Origin: Variovorax sp. PBL-H6
GTDB taxonomy: Bacteria; Pseudomonadota; Gammaproteobacteria; Burkholderiales; Burkholderiaceae_C
Direction of reading: 5' to 3'
Length of the DNA stretch: 64,000 nt
Assembly (NCBI RefSeq): GCF_901827155.1
Contig: NZ_LR594660.1
Coordinates: 620,001-684,000, forward strand
The notes below the pieces were generated by a model. That model made no database searches, was not told the origin of the DNA, and saw only the letters and a list, made by a program, of their open reading frames with translations. Of the stretch, positions 1 through 9,284 are shown one piece after another. The position numbers were made by a program, and so were the translations under genes. Each line of letters starts with the position of its first letter. The first letter of the stretch is position 1.

Positions 1-366
1 CTGCTTCATGAGCCAGAACATGTCGGCCAGGTACTCGCTCGCCTTCGGCTCCTCCGGAACATCCAGCCCGGTGGCGCGCATCAGCTGGCGGTTCTCCTCG
101 GCGTACTTGTCCGAGAGCTCGTGCCAGGCAACGCCGGCCGTCTTGGCCGTGTTGATGATTTTGTCGTCAATGTCTGTGATGTTGCGCACCAGGCGCACAC
201 GGTGACCCTGCGCCGTGAGGACGCGCTTCAGGAGGTCGAAGACGACATAGGTGCGTGCGTGACCGACATGCGCGGACGAGTACGGCGTGATGCCGCAAGC
301 GTAGATTGAAACGTCGGTGGGTTCGACGCGCTTCAGCGCGCCCGAGAGGGAATCTTTGAGATGCAT
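1..366 (-). CDS. cysS: Cysteinyl-tRNA synthetase, N-terminal part (runs off the left edge)
   Basis: This is the first 122 residues of a class I aminoacyl-tRNA synthetase that charges tRNA-Cys. Visible are the family's N-terminal signature CGIT (zinc-ligand cysteine), the HIGH-type motif as HVGH, and the RNITDIDDKI segment typical of cysteinyl-tRNA synthetase. The ATG at 366 leaves only about 18 residues before the CGIT motif, shorter than the E. coli enzyme, so this may be a compact or second copy. The KMSKS motif and C-terminal domains lie outside the window. MshC is a relative with a similar CGIT motif, but the DIDDK stretch favours CysS. Confidence 0.9.
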   Translation of the reverse strand, partial: MHLKDSLSGALKRVEPTDVSIYACGITPYSSAHVGHARTYVVFDLLKRVLTAQGHRVRLVRNITDIDDKIINTAKTAGVAWHELSDKYAEENRQLMRATGLDVPEEPKASEYLADMFWLMKQ

Positions 367-478
367 GATGGTTCGTTCGATGGCTGCGGGAATCGGTTGA
401 CGTGATTCGCGCACAGACATCGTGCAAGCGCAGCATGGCGGACAACCGCCTTGGAAATGCTTAGCTTGCTTAAAACCG

Positions 479-709
479 TCATCTTTGAATTCTACCTTTA
501 AAACGTAGCCTATAGCGTATCAGTTTAGCCTGCCGCGTCGCATACACAGCCATGGCACGGCGGCACTGTCTCATGATTTCAGCTTTGGCACAGGCGCTCG
601 AGAACGCGTACTCCGGCATCATCCATGGGCCAATGGCTGCGTAGGTTTCATCCCGAGGGAACACCTTGGCCGCCCTGCCGCGGGACGTCGGCTGGAAAGT
701 CTGGACCAC
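479..709 (-). CDS. Possible small hypothetical protein (76 aa)
   Basis: Open frame from a GTG at 709 with a credible amino-acid composition: a central segment rich in Ala, Tyr and Met, then a basic C-terminus rich in Arg and Lys. There is no clear Shine-Dalgarno sequence and no recognised family. It lies between two divergent genes and could be a chance open frame, so it is listed only as a candidate. Confidence 0.25.
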   Translation of the reverse strand: MVQTFQPTSRGRAAKVFPRDETYAAIGPWMMPEYAFSSACAKAEIMRQCRRAMAVYATRQAKLIRYRLRFKGRIQR

Positions 710-903
710 ACAACATAGAAGTGGCCCTTTTCAGCTTTTTGAACCTGTCCTTTGAACTCGTCGGCGGCGTTGCACGGCCGTTCGTCCGAGGGCTGAGCCG
801 CCCATCTGCCCTGTCCTGCCCGTCACAGCAAGCGATGGTGCAAACAACTTCACAGGTGCACCAGTTCATTGAGCCGCAAGCAGTCGGCAACACAGCGAAG
901 TCT

Positions 904-924
904 TGTATGGTGAACCTCTATACA
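904..924 (+). promoter_or_regulatory. Inverted repeat and -10-like element before the RHH-helicase operon
   Basis: TGTAT (904-908) and ATACA (920-924) form a small inverted repeat with an 11-base spacer, and TATACA (919-924) resembles a -10 box. It sits 25-45 bases upstream of the RHH gene, where an autoregulatory RHH protein would be expected to bind. No good -35 box is visible. Confidence 0.4.
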
Positions 925-949
925 GCCGATAAAAGCAAAGAGGAGCCAA

Positions 950-1147
950 ATGGCCGCAGAGAAGAACGTCTCGATTAGTTTCAGAGTGACGCCTGAGTTC
1001 AAGTTCCTCCTCGAGCGAGCCGCAGCTCACGAGCAGCGCAGCCAGACGAACCTCCTCGAAAAACTTCTTTTCGACTACTGCCGGACCCACGGCCTGAGCG
1101 CCAACCCGCCGGCCGCGCGCGAGCTCGAGAAAGCAGGTGCCCAATGA
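950..1147 (+). CDS. Ribbon-helix-helix-like small protein heading the helicase-nuclease operon
   Basis: A 65-aa protein with the layout of a ribbon-helix-helix DNA-binding domain: a short beta strand (VSISFRVTP, about residues 6-14), then two helices separated by a turn (about 15-30 and 33-48). A strong AGAGGAG ribosome binding site precedes the ATG. The stop overlaps the start of the large helicase gene in an ATGA junction, so the two are translationally coupled. The likely role is transcriptional autoregulation of the module, but an antitoxin-like or recruitment role is possible. A similar protein heads the type I RM operon at 27938-28147. The fold is inferred from pattern only. Confidence 0.7.
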   Translation: MAAEKNVSISFRVTPEFKFLLERAAAHEQRSQTNLLEKLLFDYCRTHGLSANPPAARELEKAGAQ

Positions 1148-4100
1148 ACGCGCCCGACCTGATGAAGAAGCTGCTCGACTACGTGCTCGAGCAAGCGAAG
1201 ACCGTCGACCCCACGGCCTTCCAGCTCTCTGGCCAGGGCGGCTTCCAGAAGGCAAAGCCCGACCTCCAAGGCCTGCCCGGTGTTGACTTCGACCTGGCCG
1301 GTGACGGCGACCATGTGTGGCTGAAGGTGGCGCGCCTTGAAGCGCACCCGCCGCCGGCGCTGCCGAACGACGAGTGGAAGCCCCTCATCGTCGCGCACCG
1401 CGAGCCCACGGGCGCCCGCCCGAGCATCGACGAGGTCGCGTTTGAGCATCGGATGACAGCTGCGACCCAAGCCATGCTCGCCGAGGAGCGGGTCGTCTTT
1501 GTCGCCGAAGCACGTACCCGGCTCGAAGAAGCCCTTGGGGCGTACACCCAGCTGTGGACAGCCTGGGCCACCGGCGAGAAGCCCCGCCGCAAGACCATCG
1601 CGCTCTACGGCGACCTCTTTGCCATCAAGCATCAGCTGGAGGCCGAGGAGACCGCCAAGCCCCATGAGCTCGTCTGGGGCGTGGGCGTGTCAGCCTGGAA
1701 GCTGAATTACACTGAGCGCGGCACGACATCGGTCGTCGATTTCCAGTACCCGCTCATCACTCAGGCTCTCGAGGTCGGGATGGATGACCGCACGCTAGCG
1801 CTTGAGCTGCGCCCGCGCGCCGTCGGCCCGCAGTTCTCGTTCGATGCGTTCGCTGCCTGCCAGCTGCTCAGCGCGCCCGAGGTCGAGAAGGCCGCTCGCG
1901 CGGCATTGGAGAAGAGCGCAGACCGCCCAGTGAGCCCCTTTGATTCGGGCAGCTACGAGCACCTGCTCAAGCTCATCGCCGGCAACCTGCATGACAAGGG
2001 GCGCTACGAGCCTGGAGCAGAGGCCTTCCCGAAGCCTGGCGAGGACCTGGTGGTCACCGACGCATGGGTTCTTTTGTCCCGCCCGAAGTCCGTCAACTAC
2101 CTGGAAGAGGACATCGAGCGCCTGAAGGCGCGCCTCACGCCCGGCGTCGAGATTCCTCTCGGGCCACTCTCGCTGGTCACGCCACCATCGGACCAACTGG
2201 CCACGCACGTGCCGGTCGCGTTCCGCGGGCTCTCCGGTGTTTCAGGCAACTACGGCGGCCGCAACCAGGTGCAGGAGCTCTTCTTCCCCCTGCCCTACAA
2301 CCACGAGCAGGTCACCATCGTCGAGCAGCTCGAACGCTCGAGTGGTGTCGCCGTGCAAGGCCCGCCCGGGACGGGCAAGACTCACACCATCGCCAACATC
2401 GTTTGCCACTACCTGGCCACGGGGCGTAAGGTGCTGGTGACCTCCAAAGGCGAGCAGGCGCTCGAGGTGCTGCAGTCCAAGATTCCGGAGACCGTCCGGC
2501 CGCTGACCGTGGCGCTCCTCTCCGGTGACCGCGAAGGCATGCGCCAGTTTCAGGGCTCCATCGAGGCCATCATCCACAACGTCTCGCAGCTCAACCCCGA
2601 GGTGGTGAACGAGCAGATTCGCACCGAGCGCAGCGGCATCGACCGCGCGCACGAGGAGCTCGCGACCATCGACCGACGGGTGGACGCGATTGCGATGGCA
2701 CAGCTCTCGGACATCGAGGTCGACGGGGTGCAGATGCGCGCGCAAAAGATGGCAGAGCTGGTCATCTCGGGCCAGGAGAAGCACGCATGGTTCGATGACG
2801 CGCTGTCGCTCGATGCCGCGCATGCGCCGCCCATGGACGCAGCGCTGGCCGCCCAGACCCGTGAAGCCCGTCGCCGGCTTGGCCAAGACTTGGACTACGC
2901 CCTCGCCCGCATCCCTTCGAGCAACGCCTTGTTGCCAGCTGCAGAGGTGGCCCAGCTGCACGACGCGCTGGTCAGCTTGCGCGAAATCGAGGCTGCAGAA
3001 GCCAATGGAGGCCTGCTGGCGTTGCGCGCCATGACCCCTGAGGTATTGGATGACGCCCGTCGCCTGCTGGCAAAGGTCGAGGAGGCACGGCAACTCGCTT
3101 TCGAGCTCGAGGAATCCGGCGAGCTGTGGACCCTGGAGCTGCGCAAGAAGTGTGGCCAGGCGACCTTTGCGAGCGAACGGGCCGCCTTCGAGGCACTCTT
3201 TGCCAACATCGAGCAGCTGATTGCAGCGCGCGCCCAGTTCCTGAAGACGCCGGTGGAGGTGCCTGAGCAGGCGCTGGCGCAGCCGAAGGTGCGCGAAGCC
3301 GTGCAGCGCGCTGCGGAAACCGGCAAACCCTTTGGTCTCATGAGCTTCGGCGGCAGCGACATCAAGGAGCTCGTGAATGCCATCCGGGTAAGCGGCCTGG
3401 CGCCTGCCTCCGTCGACCACTGGAAGCACGTGCACCGCTACCTGGCGCTCCACGAACAAGTTCTTTCGTTCGGCGTGCGGTGGAACGAGGTCGCCGACCT
3501 TCTCTCCTTGCCTGAGCTCAAGGGTGGCGTGGTCGGGCTGCGGCGCGTTGAGCTGGTCACGGGCATTGCCAGGAAGGCACACACGCTAGCCATGCAGTTC
3601 GACGCGCAGTTGCCGGCTCTTGGAGAACGCGTTTTTGCGAACCCTCCAAAGATGCTGCTGCGTGGCTTGTCCTCCCAGCTCGAAGAGATGCAGCGCCATC
3701 TGCGCAGTCATCTGACCCGTCTCGAGTTGGCCAAGGCAGCCACGACCCTGGTGACGCTGCAGGAGAAGCTTGCGGGAACGACCGGTCCGGTCTCCGACGC
3801 CCTGCGCGCCTTCGTTGCGAATGAGCTAGGCAACACAGCCATCCCTGTTGAACGGGCCACGGCACGATACGCGGAGCTCGTGAGTGACGTGCGCCGAGTG
3901 GAAGGCCTCGGCCATGACCTGGCGCTGGTGAACGACGTGGCGGACAGGTTGGAGCGCGCCGGCGCCGCCAAGCTTGCTGTGCGAATCAGAACTTCGGTGG
4001 TCGACGCGTCTGGAGATGACCCTGTCCTGCCAGTCAGCTGGCGCGAGGCCTGGACGTGGTCGCGTGTCCGCGCCCATCTGGATGCCATCGAATCGCGCGA

Positions 4101-5763
4101 AGAGCTGCGCACACTCGCGGCGCGCCGGCGAGACCTGGAGGCAGGCCTCGCCCGGCTCTACGAGAGCGTCGTGTCCAAATCCGCCTGGCTCTCAACCAAG
4201 CTCGGAGCTTCGCCAAGAGTGCTGGCGGCACTGGAGACCTACCGGACAGCGGTCCGCCGTATCGGCATGGGCACCGGCCCGAATGCGACGCGGCACCGTC
4301 GCGACGCGCAGAAAGCGATGCTGGACGCGCAGGGCGCCATCCCCTGCTGGGTGATGAGCCACGCCAAGGTGTCCGAGAGCCTCCCGGCGCAGCTTGGCGC
4401 CTTCGACCTCGTCATCGTCGACGAGGCAAGCCAGTCGGACCTGTGGGCGCTGCCCGCGGTGCTGCGCGGCAAGAAGATTCTGGTGGTCGGAGACGATAAG
4501 CAGGTCTCGCCCGACGGCAGCTTCGTCTCGGCCGTTCGAATTCAGGAACTGCGTGACCGGTTCCTGAGCGAGCAGCCGTACGCGACCGTGCTGACGCCGG
4601 AGAAGTCGCTCTACGACATCGCCTCAACCGTCTTCGCGGCCCAGAAGGTGATGCTGCGGGAACACTTCCGCTGCGTGCCGGCCATCATTGCCTACAGCGA
4701 CAGGTTCTACGACGGCATCCAGCCCCTGCGCATTCCGAAGGCCTCTGAGCGCATCGACCCTCCGCTTGTGGACATCTTCGTGCCCGGCGGCATGCGCGGC
4801 GTGAAGGACGAGAACAGCCTGGAAGCGCAGTGCATCCTGGCGGAAATCGAGGCCATCGTCGCCAACCCACAGCTTGCCGGCCGGACCATCGGGGTCGTGT
4901 CACTCCTGGGCCCCGAACAGGCCAAGAGAATTGATACTTTGGTGCGTCAGCGCCTAGATGCCAAGGAACTCATCCGCCGGCGGTTCGACGTGGGCGACGC
5001 CCGCCTTTTCCAGGGCAGCGAACGCGACATCATGTTCCTCTCGATGGTCGCTGACCCGCAGCGCTCGAAGGCGCTCTCCGGCAACAGTTCCGAGCAGCGG
5101 TTCAACGTAGCGGCAAGCCGTGCACGAGACCGGATGTACCTGGTGCGCTCGGTTCAGATGTCAGACCTGTCGCACCTGGACCTGCGCCGTGGGCTCCTGG
5201 AGCACTTCAGCCGGCCGATGGAGGAGTTCAAGGACGACCAGGCCAAGTCGCTCATCGAGCTGTGCGAATCTGGCTTCGAGAAACAGGTCTACACCGAGCT
5301 CTACAGCCGCGGCTATCGCGTGGTGCCGCAGGTGAAGGCAGGCTCCTTCCGCATCGACATGGTGGTCGAAGGCGCTGACGATGCTCGCCTGGCCATCGAA
5401 TGTGACGGGGACGAGTTCCACGGGCCCGACCGTTGGCAGGCCGACATGGGCCGCCAGCGCGTGCTCGAGCGAGCCGGCTGGACGTTCTGGCGCTGCTTCG
5501 CTTCGACCTGGTCGCTGCGGAGAGACGAGGTCGTCGAGGAGCTGCTTGCTCGCCTGAAGGCGATGGGCATCGAGCCTCTGGGCGCTCTGGAGCGTGCGCC
5601 TTCGCTGGTCGAGTATCGGGAGTGGCGCTTGCCTGAGCTCGAGGAGGCTTCGGAATCGGACCCGGCAGCCCAAGCGGTTGAGGATGCGATTGCCGCCGCG
5701 ACATCAGAGGCGGAATCCCTCGGGTCCGGAAAGCAAGTCGAGCAATCCACATCGGAAATCTAA
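1144..5763 (+). CDS. SF1 helicase fused to a C-terminal Vsr/DUF559-like nuclease, candidate defence protein
   Basis: A 1539-aa protein. Walker A GPPGTGKT is near residue 406, the DEAS Walker B near 1093, and an SF1 motif VI-like NVAASRARDR near 1320, as in UPF1/DNA2-like helicases. About 680 residues separate motifs I and II, with long helical, coiled-coil-like segments. The last 200 residues hold a PD-(D/E)XK domain of the Vsr/MTES_1575 type, with RIDMVVEG followed by AIECDGDEFHG (about D1405, E1419, D1421). Such helicase-nuclease fusions occur in anti-phage systems (for example DUF4011-helicase-Vsr proteins), although no DUF4011 was recognised here. It is coupled to the upstream RHH gene, and a GIY-YIG gene follows after 81 bases. 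The domain calls are solid; the defence role is inference. Confidence 0.85.
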   Translation: MNAPDLMKKLLDYVLEQAKTVDPTAFQLSGQGGFQKAKPDLQGLPGVDFDLAGDGDHVWLKVARLEAHPPPALPNDEWKPLIVAHREPTGARPSIDEVAFEHRMTAATQAMLAEERVVFVAEARTRLEEALGAYTQLWTAWATGEKPRRKTIALYGDLFAIKHQLEAEETAKPHELVWGVGVSAWKLNYTERGTTSVVDFQYPLITQALEVGMDDRTLALELRPRAVGPQFSFDAFAACQLLSAPEVEKAARAALEKSADRPVSPFDSGSYEHLLKLIAGNLHDKGRYEPGAEAFPKPGEDLVVTDAWVLLSRPKSVNYLEEDIERLKARLTPGVEIPLGPLSLVTPPSDQLATHVPVAFRGLSGVSGNYGGRNQVQELFFPLPYNHEQVTIVEQLERSSGVAVQGPPGTGKTHTIANIVCHYLATGRKVLVTSKGEQALEVLQSKIPETVRPLTVALLSGDREGMRQFQGSIEAIIHNVSQLNPEVVNEQIRTERSGIDRAHEELATIDRRVDAIAMAQLSDIEVDGVQMRAQKMAELVISGQEKHAWFDDALSLDAAHAPPMDAALAAQTREARRRLGQDLDYALARIPSSNALLPAAEVAQLHDALVSLREIEAAEANGGLLALRAMTPEVLDDARRLLAKVEEARQLAFELEESGELWTLELRKKCGQATFASERAAFEALFANIEQLIAARAQFLKTPVEVPEQALAQPKVREAVQRAAETGKPFGLMSFGGSDIKELVNAIRVSGLAPASVDHWKHVHRYLALHEQVLSFGVRWNEVADLLSLPELKGGVVGLRRVELVTGIARKAHTLAMQFDAQLPALGERVFANPPKMLLRGLSSQLEEMQRHLRSHLTRLELAKAATTLVTLQEKLAGTTGPVSDALRAFVANELGNTAIPVERATARYAELVSDVRRVEGLGHDLALVNDVADRLERAGAAKLAVRIRTSVVDASGDDPVLPVSWREAWTWSRVRAHLDAIESREELRTLAARRRDLEAGLARLYESVVSKSAWLSTKLGASPRVLAALETYRTAVRRIGMGTGPNATRHRRDAQKAMLDAQGAIPCWVMSHAKVSESLPAQLGAFDLVIVDEASQSDLWALPAVLRGKKILVVGDDKQVSPDGSFVSAVRIQELRDRFLSEQPYATVLTPEKSLYDIASTVFAAQKVMLREHFRCVPAIIAYSDRFYDGIQPLRIPKASERIDPPLVDIFVPGGMRGVKDENSLEAQCILAEIEAIVANPQLAGRTIGVVSLLGPEQAKRIDTLVRQRLDAKELIRRRFDVGDARLFQGSERDIMFLSMVADPQRSKALSGNSSEQRFNVAASRARDRMYLVRSVQMSDLSHLDLRRGLLEHFSRPMEEFKDDQAKSLIELCESGFEKQVYTELYSRGYRVVPQVKAGSFRIDMVVEGADDARLAIECDGDEFHGPDRWQADMGRQRVLERAGWTFWRCFASTWSLRRDEVVEELLARLKAMGIEPLGALERAPSLVEYREWRLPELEEASESDPAAQAVEDAIAAATSEAESLGSGKQVEQSTSEI

Positions 5764-5844
5764 CCTGTCAGGATTTGCCGGATACTGCCCGTCTTTTTTG
5801 GTGCGAGCTAGGAGTTCGCGCCGTCAACTCACAAGAAGAACCCG

Positions 5845-6702
5845 ATGTCCTCCCGCGCCAAGACAATTCAGATATTCCTCCCTTCTGGAGACCCCCAAGG
5901 AATTCGCCAAGCGGAAATCACCACGCGCATCGTGAGAGTCATCGACGTGCCGCGCGCTCTTTTGAAGGAGTTCCTGGCGATGCCCGAGGCCGCCGGTGGC
6001 GCGGTGTACTTCCTATTCGGAGACGCGGAGGAGGCCGCAAAGCCCCTCGTCTACATCGGCCAGACAACCGACCTCAAGAAACGCTTGGTCGAGCACCAGA
6101 AGAAGAAGGATTTCTGGCAGCGCGTCGTGGTCCTGCTCAGTCGTGCGGAGAGCCTGACGACGACGCATTCGCTCTATCTGGAGCGACTTTGCATTCAAAA
6201 AGCCAAGGAGGCGGGCCGTTGCGTCATTGAGAACGACACCAACGGCAACAAGCTGAATACCTCAAAGCCGCTCGAGTCTGAGTGCGACGAGCTGTTCGAT
6301 ACGGGGGAGACCCTCATGAGCACCCTCGGCTTTTTCCTGTTTGAGAAGCCGGGGGCTGTTGAGAGCAAAACCAACCTCGAGCTCTACTATTGCAATGCAG
6401 CAGGCACTGACGCTCGCGGCCATTACACAGCTGAAGGGCTGGTTGTTTTGAAGGGCTCAAAGGCCCGTCTGAGCGTCACCGACAGTTTCAAAGACAAGAG
6501 CTTTCACGTGAAGCGCCAAAAGTTGGAAGCAGCTGGAGTGCTCAAGCAGGAGGGCGAGCATTTGATTTTCACGCAGACCTATCCGTTTCCGACGCCGAGC
6601 GCTGCCGCTGCAATCGTGGTTGGCAACAACATGAACGGCTGGAAGACTTGGAAGAACAAAGCGGGGAAGGACCTCGACAGCGTCGTCCGCCAAGTGACCT
6701 AG
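5845..6702 (+). CDS. GIY-YIG nuclease family protein with C-terminal DUF4357
   Basis: A 285-aa protein. The GIY-YIG core shows VYF (about 54-56), YIGQT (70-74), the catalytic-type Arg80 and Glu113. The C-terminal 90 residues match the DUF4357 pattern (GHYTAEGLVVLKGS ... NGWKTWKNKAGK). The N-terminal 45 residues are typical of this GIY-YIG/DUF4357 architecture. The gene follows the helicase-nuclease with an 81-base gap on the same strand and probably belongs to the same module. It is likely a DNA nuclease in restriction or defence; the substrate cannot be read from the sequence. Confidence 0.8.
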   Translation: MSSRAKTIQIFLPSGDPQGIRQAEITTRIVRVIDVPRALLKEFLAMPEAAGGAVYFLFGDAEEAAKPLVYIGQTTDLKKRLVEHQKKKDFWQRVVVLLSRAESLTTTHSLYLERLCIQKAKEAGRCVIENDTNGNKLNTSKPLESECDELFDTGETLMSTLGFFLFEKPGAVESKTNLELYYCNAAGTDARGHYTAEGLVVLKGSKARLSVTDSFKDKSFHVKRQKLEAAGVLKQEGEHLIFTQTYPFPTPSAAAAIVVGNNMNGWKTWKNKAGKDLDSVVRQVT

Positions 6703-6906
6703 CGCACCCGCGGGGCCGGTGGCGGCCGCTCAATGCCCGGTGTCGAGGGTAGACGACGCGGCGTTCATTGAAGCGCTGAGGCTGCAGCCTCCCTCGTCCG
6801 AGCAGCCATATGGCGATTGAACGAAAAACTTCTTTCCGCCCGACTGTTGACGAGCTCTGGCGCTCGGGTGCGACCTCCTTCGACGGCGGCGGTGTCAGGC
6901 AGCCAC

Positions 6907-7605
6907 TCAGGGGCCGTTAGCAGACACCAACGCGGCCAAGTTACGCTTCTGTTCTGCCAGGATGCCGGCAACGGTCGTCCGCGGCCCGACGGGCTCGGTG
7001 ATGGTTACGACAACGCCCATCCCATTCACGACGGTCATCGATTGCGTCTGTACGAGGAGCGCCGGATTCGTACGCCCGCGGGCCTTGACGGTCGCGAGTC
7101 CGTAAATCCCGTTGCGGTCGACGTCGGCTATCCCGAGCTCCTTGCGCTCGGTGACATTGGGGTGCCCCGACATTCGCATCCACGCTTCGACCTGACTGCG
7201 AACACGCTCGCGCTCAGGAGCCTTGCCCGCTTGCCCCACGGCCAGGTCCCTGACTGTGTTCTTCATCGGAGCTGGTTTTCCGTCCTTCTGCATGAGAGCA
7301 ACCATGCCGAAGGACACGTCACCGTCATAGCCCGGGTCCTTCCGCAAGGTTGGCAGGCTTGGGCAATCGACGACCGCAAACAGCAGCCGCAGCTCCGGGC
7401 CGAGTGTCGGAGCGATTCCCTTACGAAGCACCGCGTCGGGCCCGTGCTCCTCGAGCTTACAGAAGCCAGGTGGGATGGGAACCTCGAGCCGGACCCCGTC
7501 AAAAGAGTAGTTCTCTGCACCCGCGCCCCCTGCAAACAAGGCGAGCGCCAAGCCGCGGACCATCGCCTGCTCCCAAGCCTTGACCTTCGTCTTCATCTTC
7601 ACCAT
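6907..7605 (-). CDS. Exported protein of unknown function (232 aa)
   Basis: The ATG at 7605 is chosen because AGAGGGG lies just upstream. The N-terminus reads as a Sec signal peptide: basic MVKMKTK, then a hydrophobic LALALFAGGAGA with AGA-E as the likely cleavage site. The mature part is soluble and mixed alpha/beta, with no family recognised. It is monocistronic, with the acetyltransferase gene upstream on the same strand. The location (periplasm) is inferred; the function is unknown. Confidence 0.7.
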   Translation of the reverse strand: MVKMKTKVKAWEQAMVRGLALALFAGGAGAENYSFDGVRLEVPIPPGFCKLEEHGPDAVLRKGIAPTLGPELRLLFAVVDCPSLPTLRKDPGYDGDVSFGMVALMQKDGKPAPMKNTVRDLAVGQAGKAPERERVRSQVEAWMRMSGHPNVTERKELGIADVDRNGIYGLATVKARGRTNPALLVQTQSMTVVNGMGVVVTITEPVGPRTTVAGILAEQKRNLAALVSANGP

Positions 7606-7738
7606 CGTCGACCCCTCTTGTTGGCAGCGGAGCCTAGCAGCTTCGAAGCCCGGCACCTCGCCAGCGGCACGTTTTCGAGGCGCGCGACCACGCGGCCAGA
7701 AAAAAAGCAGCCCCCGGAGGAGCTGCGAACAGACTGTG

Positions 7739-8155
7739 TCAATGAGCGACTGGGAACTCGTGAAACCCGACGTGCGGACGCCTGGACGCTGCTGCCTCGA
7801 GAGCGGGTTTCAGGTACAGCAGCCCCTCCTCTTCGTACTGCGTGTTGGCCAGCGCTTTGCCTTCGGCTTCCGCGAAGTCGAAGAGCGCGTCGACGAGGAG
7901 TTTGGCAACGCCCTGGTTGCGTCGGTCCTCACGAACACTAACGAAGGTGATGGTCATCGCGCCGGGAATGCGCGTCGACTCCTCCTTCAGTGCGGCCAGG
8001 CCGATGACTTGCTCTCCGTCCATCGCAGCGATGAACGAGCGATGCCGGGCGGTGTACGGGTCGAAGTAGACCAGGCTGGTCTCCATCTCCTTGAGCTGTC
8101 CGGCGAAGACTTGGTGCTTCTGCTCGCTTGTGCGAAGAACGCGTGTTTGAATCAT
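7739..8155 (-). CDS. GNAT-family N-acetyltransferase
   Basis: A 138-aa protein with the GNAT core. The beta4-alpha3 acetyl-CoA binding motif is visible as VREDRRNQGVAKLL, preceded by the strand AMTITFVSV. The ATG at 8155 is preferred over upstream in-frame starts because AAGGAAG stands 6-7 bases before it. Such enzymes transfer an acetyl group from acetyl-CoA to an amine; the substrate cannot be deduced. Confidence 0.8.
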   Translation of the reverse strand: MIQTRVLRTSEQKHQVFAGQLKEMETSLVYFDPYTARHRSFIAAMDGEQVIGLAALKEESTRIPGAMTITFVSVREDRRNQGVAKLLVDALFDFAEAEGKALANTQYEEEGLLYLKPALEAAASRRPHVGFHEFPVAH

Positions 8156-8226
8156 GTTGAGCTTCCTTGAGAGTGGCCTTCCAGGTGTAGAGACGAGCTG
8201 GGCTAGGGGCTCGCCAAGTCCGGGCG

Positions 8227-8562
8227 TCATGGCCTCCGAAGCACCACCTGCATTCCGCTGGGCATATACGCCCAGAAAACCAGAATGCCAAGTGGAATTG
8301 GTTTTTTTATCTCAATCCCGACGGTATATTGGCCAGCGACACCCAACCGACGAAGGTCGGGTGCACGGACTACTGCTGGTGAGGCAGCGCTTTCGCCTTC
8401 GACAAGACGCATGCGTCTTATTTCTTGCGCTTTGTCTCTGTACCGATGACGAATGGCGAGGTAGAACCGTTCTTCAGGATACGAATCGCTGCGGGCCGAC
8501 AAGGCGGCCGTTCCCTGCGTGTACCCGCGGCAAAACCTCGGGCCCATTGGAGCTTCTGGCAT
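8227..8562 (-). CDS. Possible hypothetical protein overlapping the divergent gene
   Basis: An open frame of about 110 residues with a protein-like central stretch rich in Arg, Glu and Tyr and a hydrophobic C-terminal segment (PLGILVFWAYMPSG) that could be membrane-associated. The start is unclear: an ATG at 8562 overlaps the divergent gene starting at 8561, and an internal ATG near 8412 is an alternative. No family recognised. It could be chance in a GC-rich strand. Confidence 0.3.
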   Translation of the reverse strand: MPEAPMGPRFCRGYTQGTAALSARSDSYPEERFYLAIRHRYRDKAQEIRRMRLVEGESAASPAVVRAPDLRRLGVAGQYTVGIEIKKPIPLGILVFWAYMPSGMQVVLRRP

Positions 8563-9184
8563 GGCCACGTTCAAACGGATTCTCGGACTTTGGGTGACCC
8601 CCGACTTCTCTCAGGTAGAGAAGGGGCTAAGACCTCCGCCCTACGTGAACTACAACCAGGTCGACTTCGTCGGCTTGGCGCATTTCTTCGAGGAGTTCAA
8701 CAACTGTGGTGAGCGGGTCAAGGTTCGCTTCGCCAACGACGCTGTCGACCAGGTAACGTTGCACTTCAGGGCCCTGGGCGGCAAGCCCGAGTCCATGGAG
8801 TGCAAGGACTTTGCAGAAGCGCTCCTCGCGGTGGCCAAGGGCGCCAAAAGCCCGGTCGATGTCCGCGCTTCGTGGGTGCAGTTGCATAAGCTTCAGGACC
8901 GTACGCACGCGCCCCCGCCAATGCTACTCATGTTCGTCGTAGAAGGGGGCTTCGAGGCGGTGATGCTGTGGAGTCAGCAGTTGGGCATGCGGCTCAACAT
9001 CAAGGCTGCCAGCCCGATGATGCTCATCATGGGCAACGCCCAGGAGAGCGACTACCGAGGGCGACTTTCCCCTGACCTGATGAAACGGCTGGAAGCAGAC
9101 TTCGGCATTCCCTTCAAACGACCCGCCCTTCTGTCCGCGCTGGCATCCACGGCGCCACCTGCTTGGGCACAGCAACCGGATTAA
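8561..9184 (+). CDS. Hypothetical protein (207 aa)
   Basis: The ATG at 8561 is preceded by GGAG. The protein is soluble and mixed alpha/beta, with no signal peptide or membrane segment at its N-terminus (MATFKRILGLWVTPDFS). The C-terminal third is Ala/Pro-rich. No family was recognised. It stands alone between divergent and convergent neighbours. Confidence 0.65.
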   Translation: MATFKRILGLWVTPDFSQVEKGLRPPPYVNYNQVDFVGLAHFFEEFNNCGERVKVRFANDAVDQVTLHFRALGGKPESMECKDFAEALLAVAKGAKSPVDVRASWVQLHKLQDRTHAPPPMLLMFVVEGGFEAVMLWSQQLGMRLNIKAASPMMLIMGNAQESDYRGRLSPDLMKRLEADFGIPFKRPALLSALASTAPPAWAQQPD

Positions 9185-9284
9185 CGGCAACTGCGGAAAC
9201 CGCCGTCGCCACCTGAACGGCTCCGCTCGGCCACGCGAGTGCTTTCGCGGCTGCGAACTCTTGCTCTGACGGAGTCGGCCGCGC

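Larger units (their letters stand above)
367..949. other. Intergenic region between cysS and the helicase operon
   Basis: About 580 bases without a confidently called gene. An AT-richer stretch at 470-530, with a TATAG-like element, is a plausible cysS promoter. A possible short minus-strand gene (479-709) is listed separately. The right end carries the promoter of the RHH-helicase operon. Confidence 0.5.

Noticed and set aside
2242..3582. A 446-codon minus-strand frame inside the helicase gene
   Set aside because: Antisense shadow of a high-GC gene; the plus-strand protein shows clear helicase and nuclease motifs.
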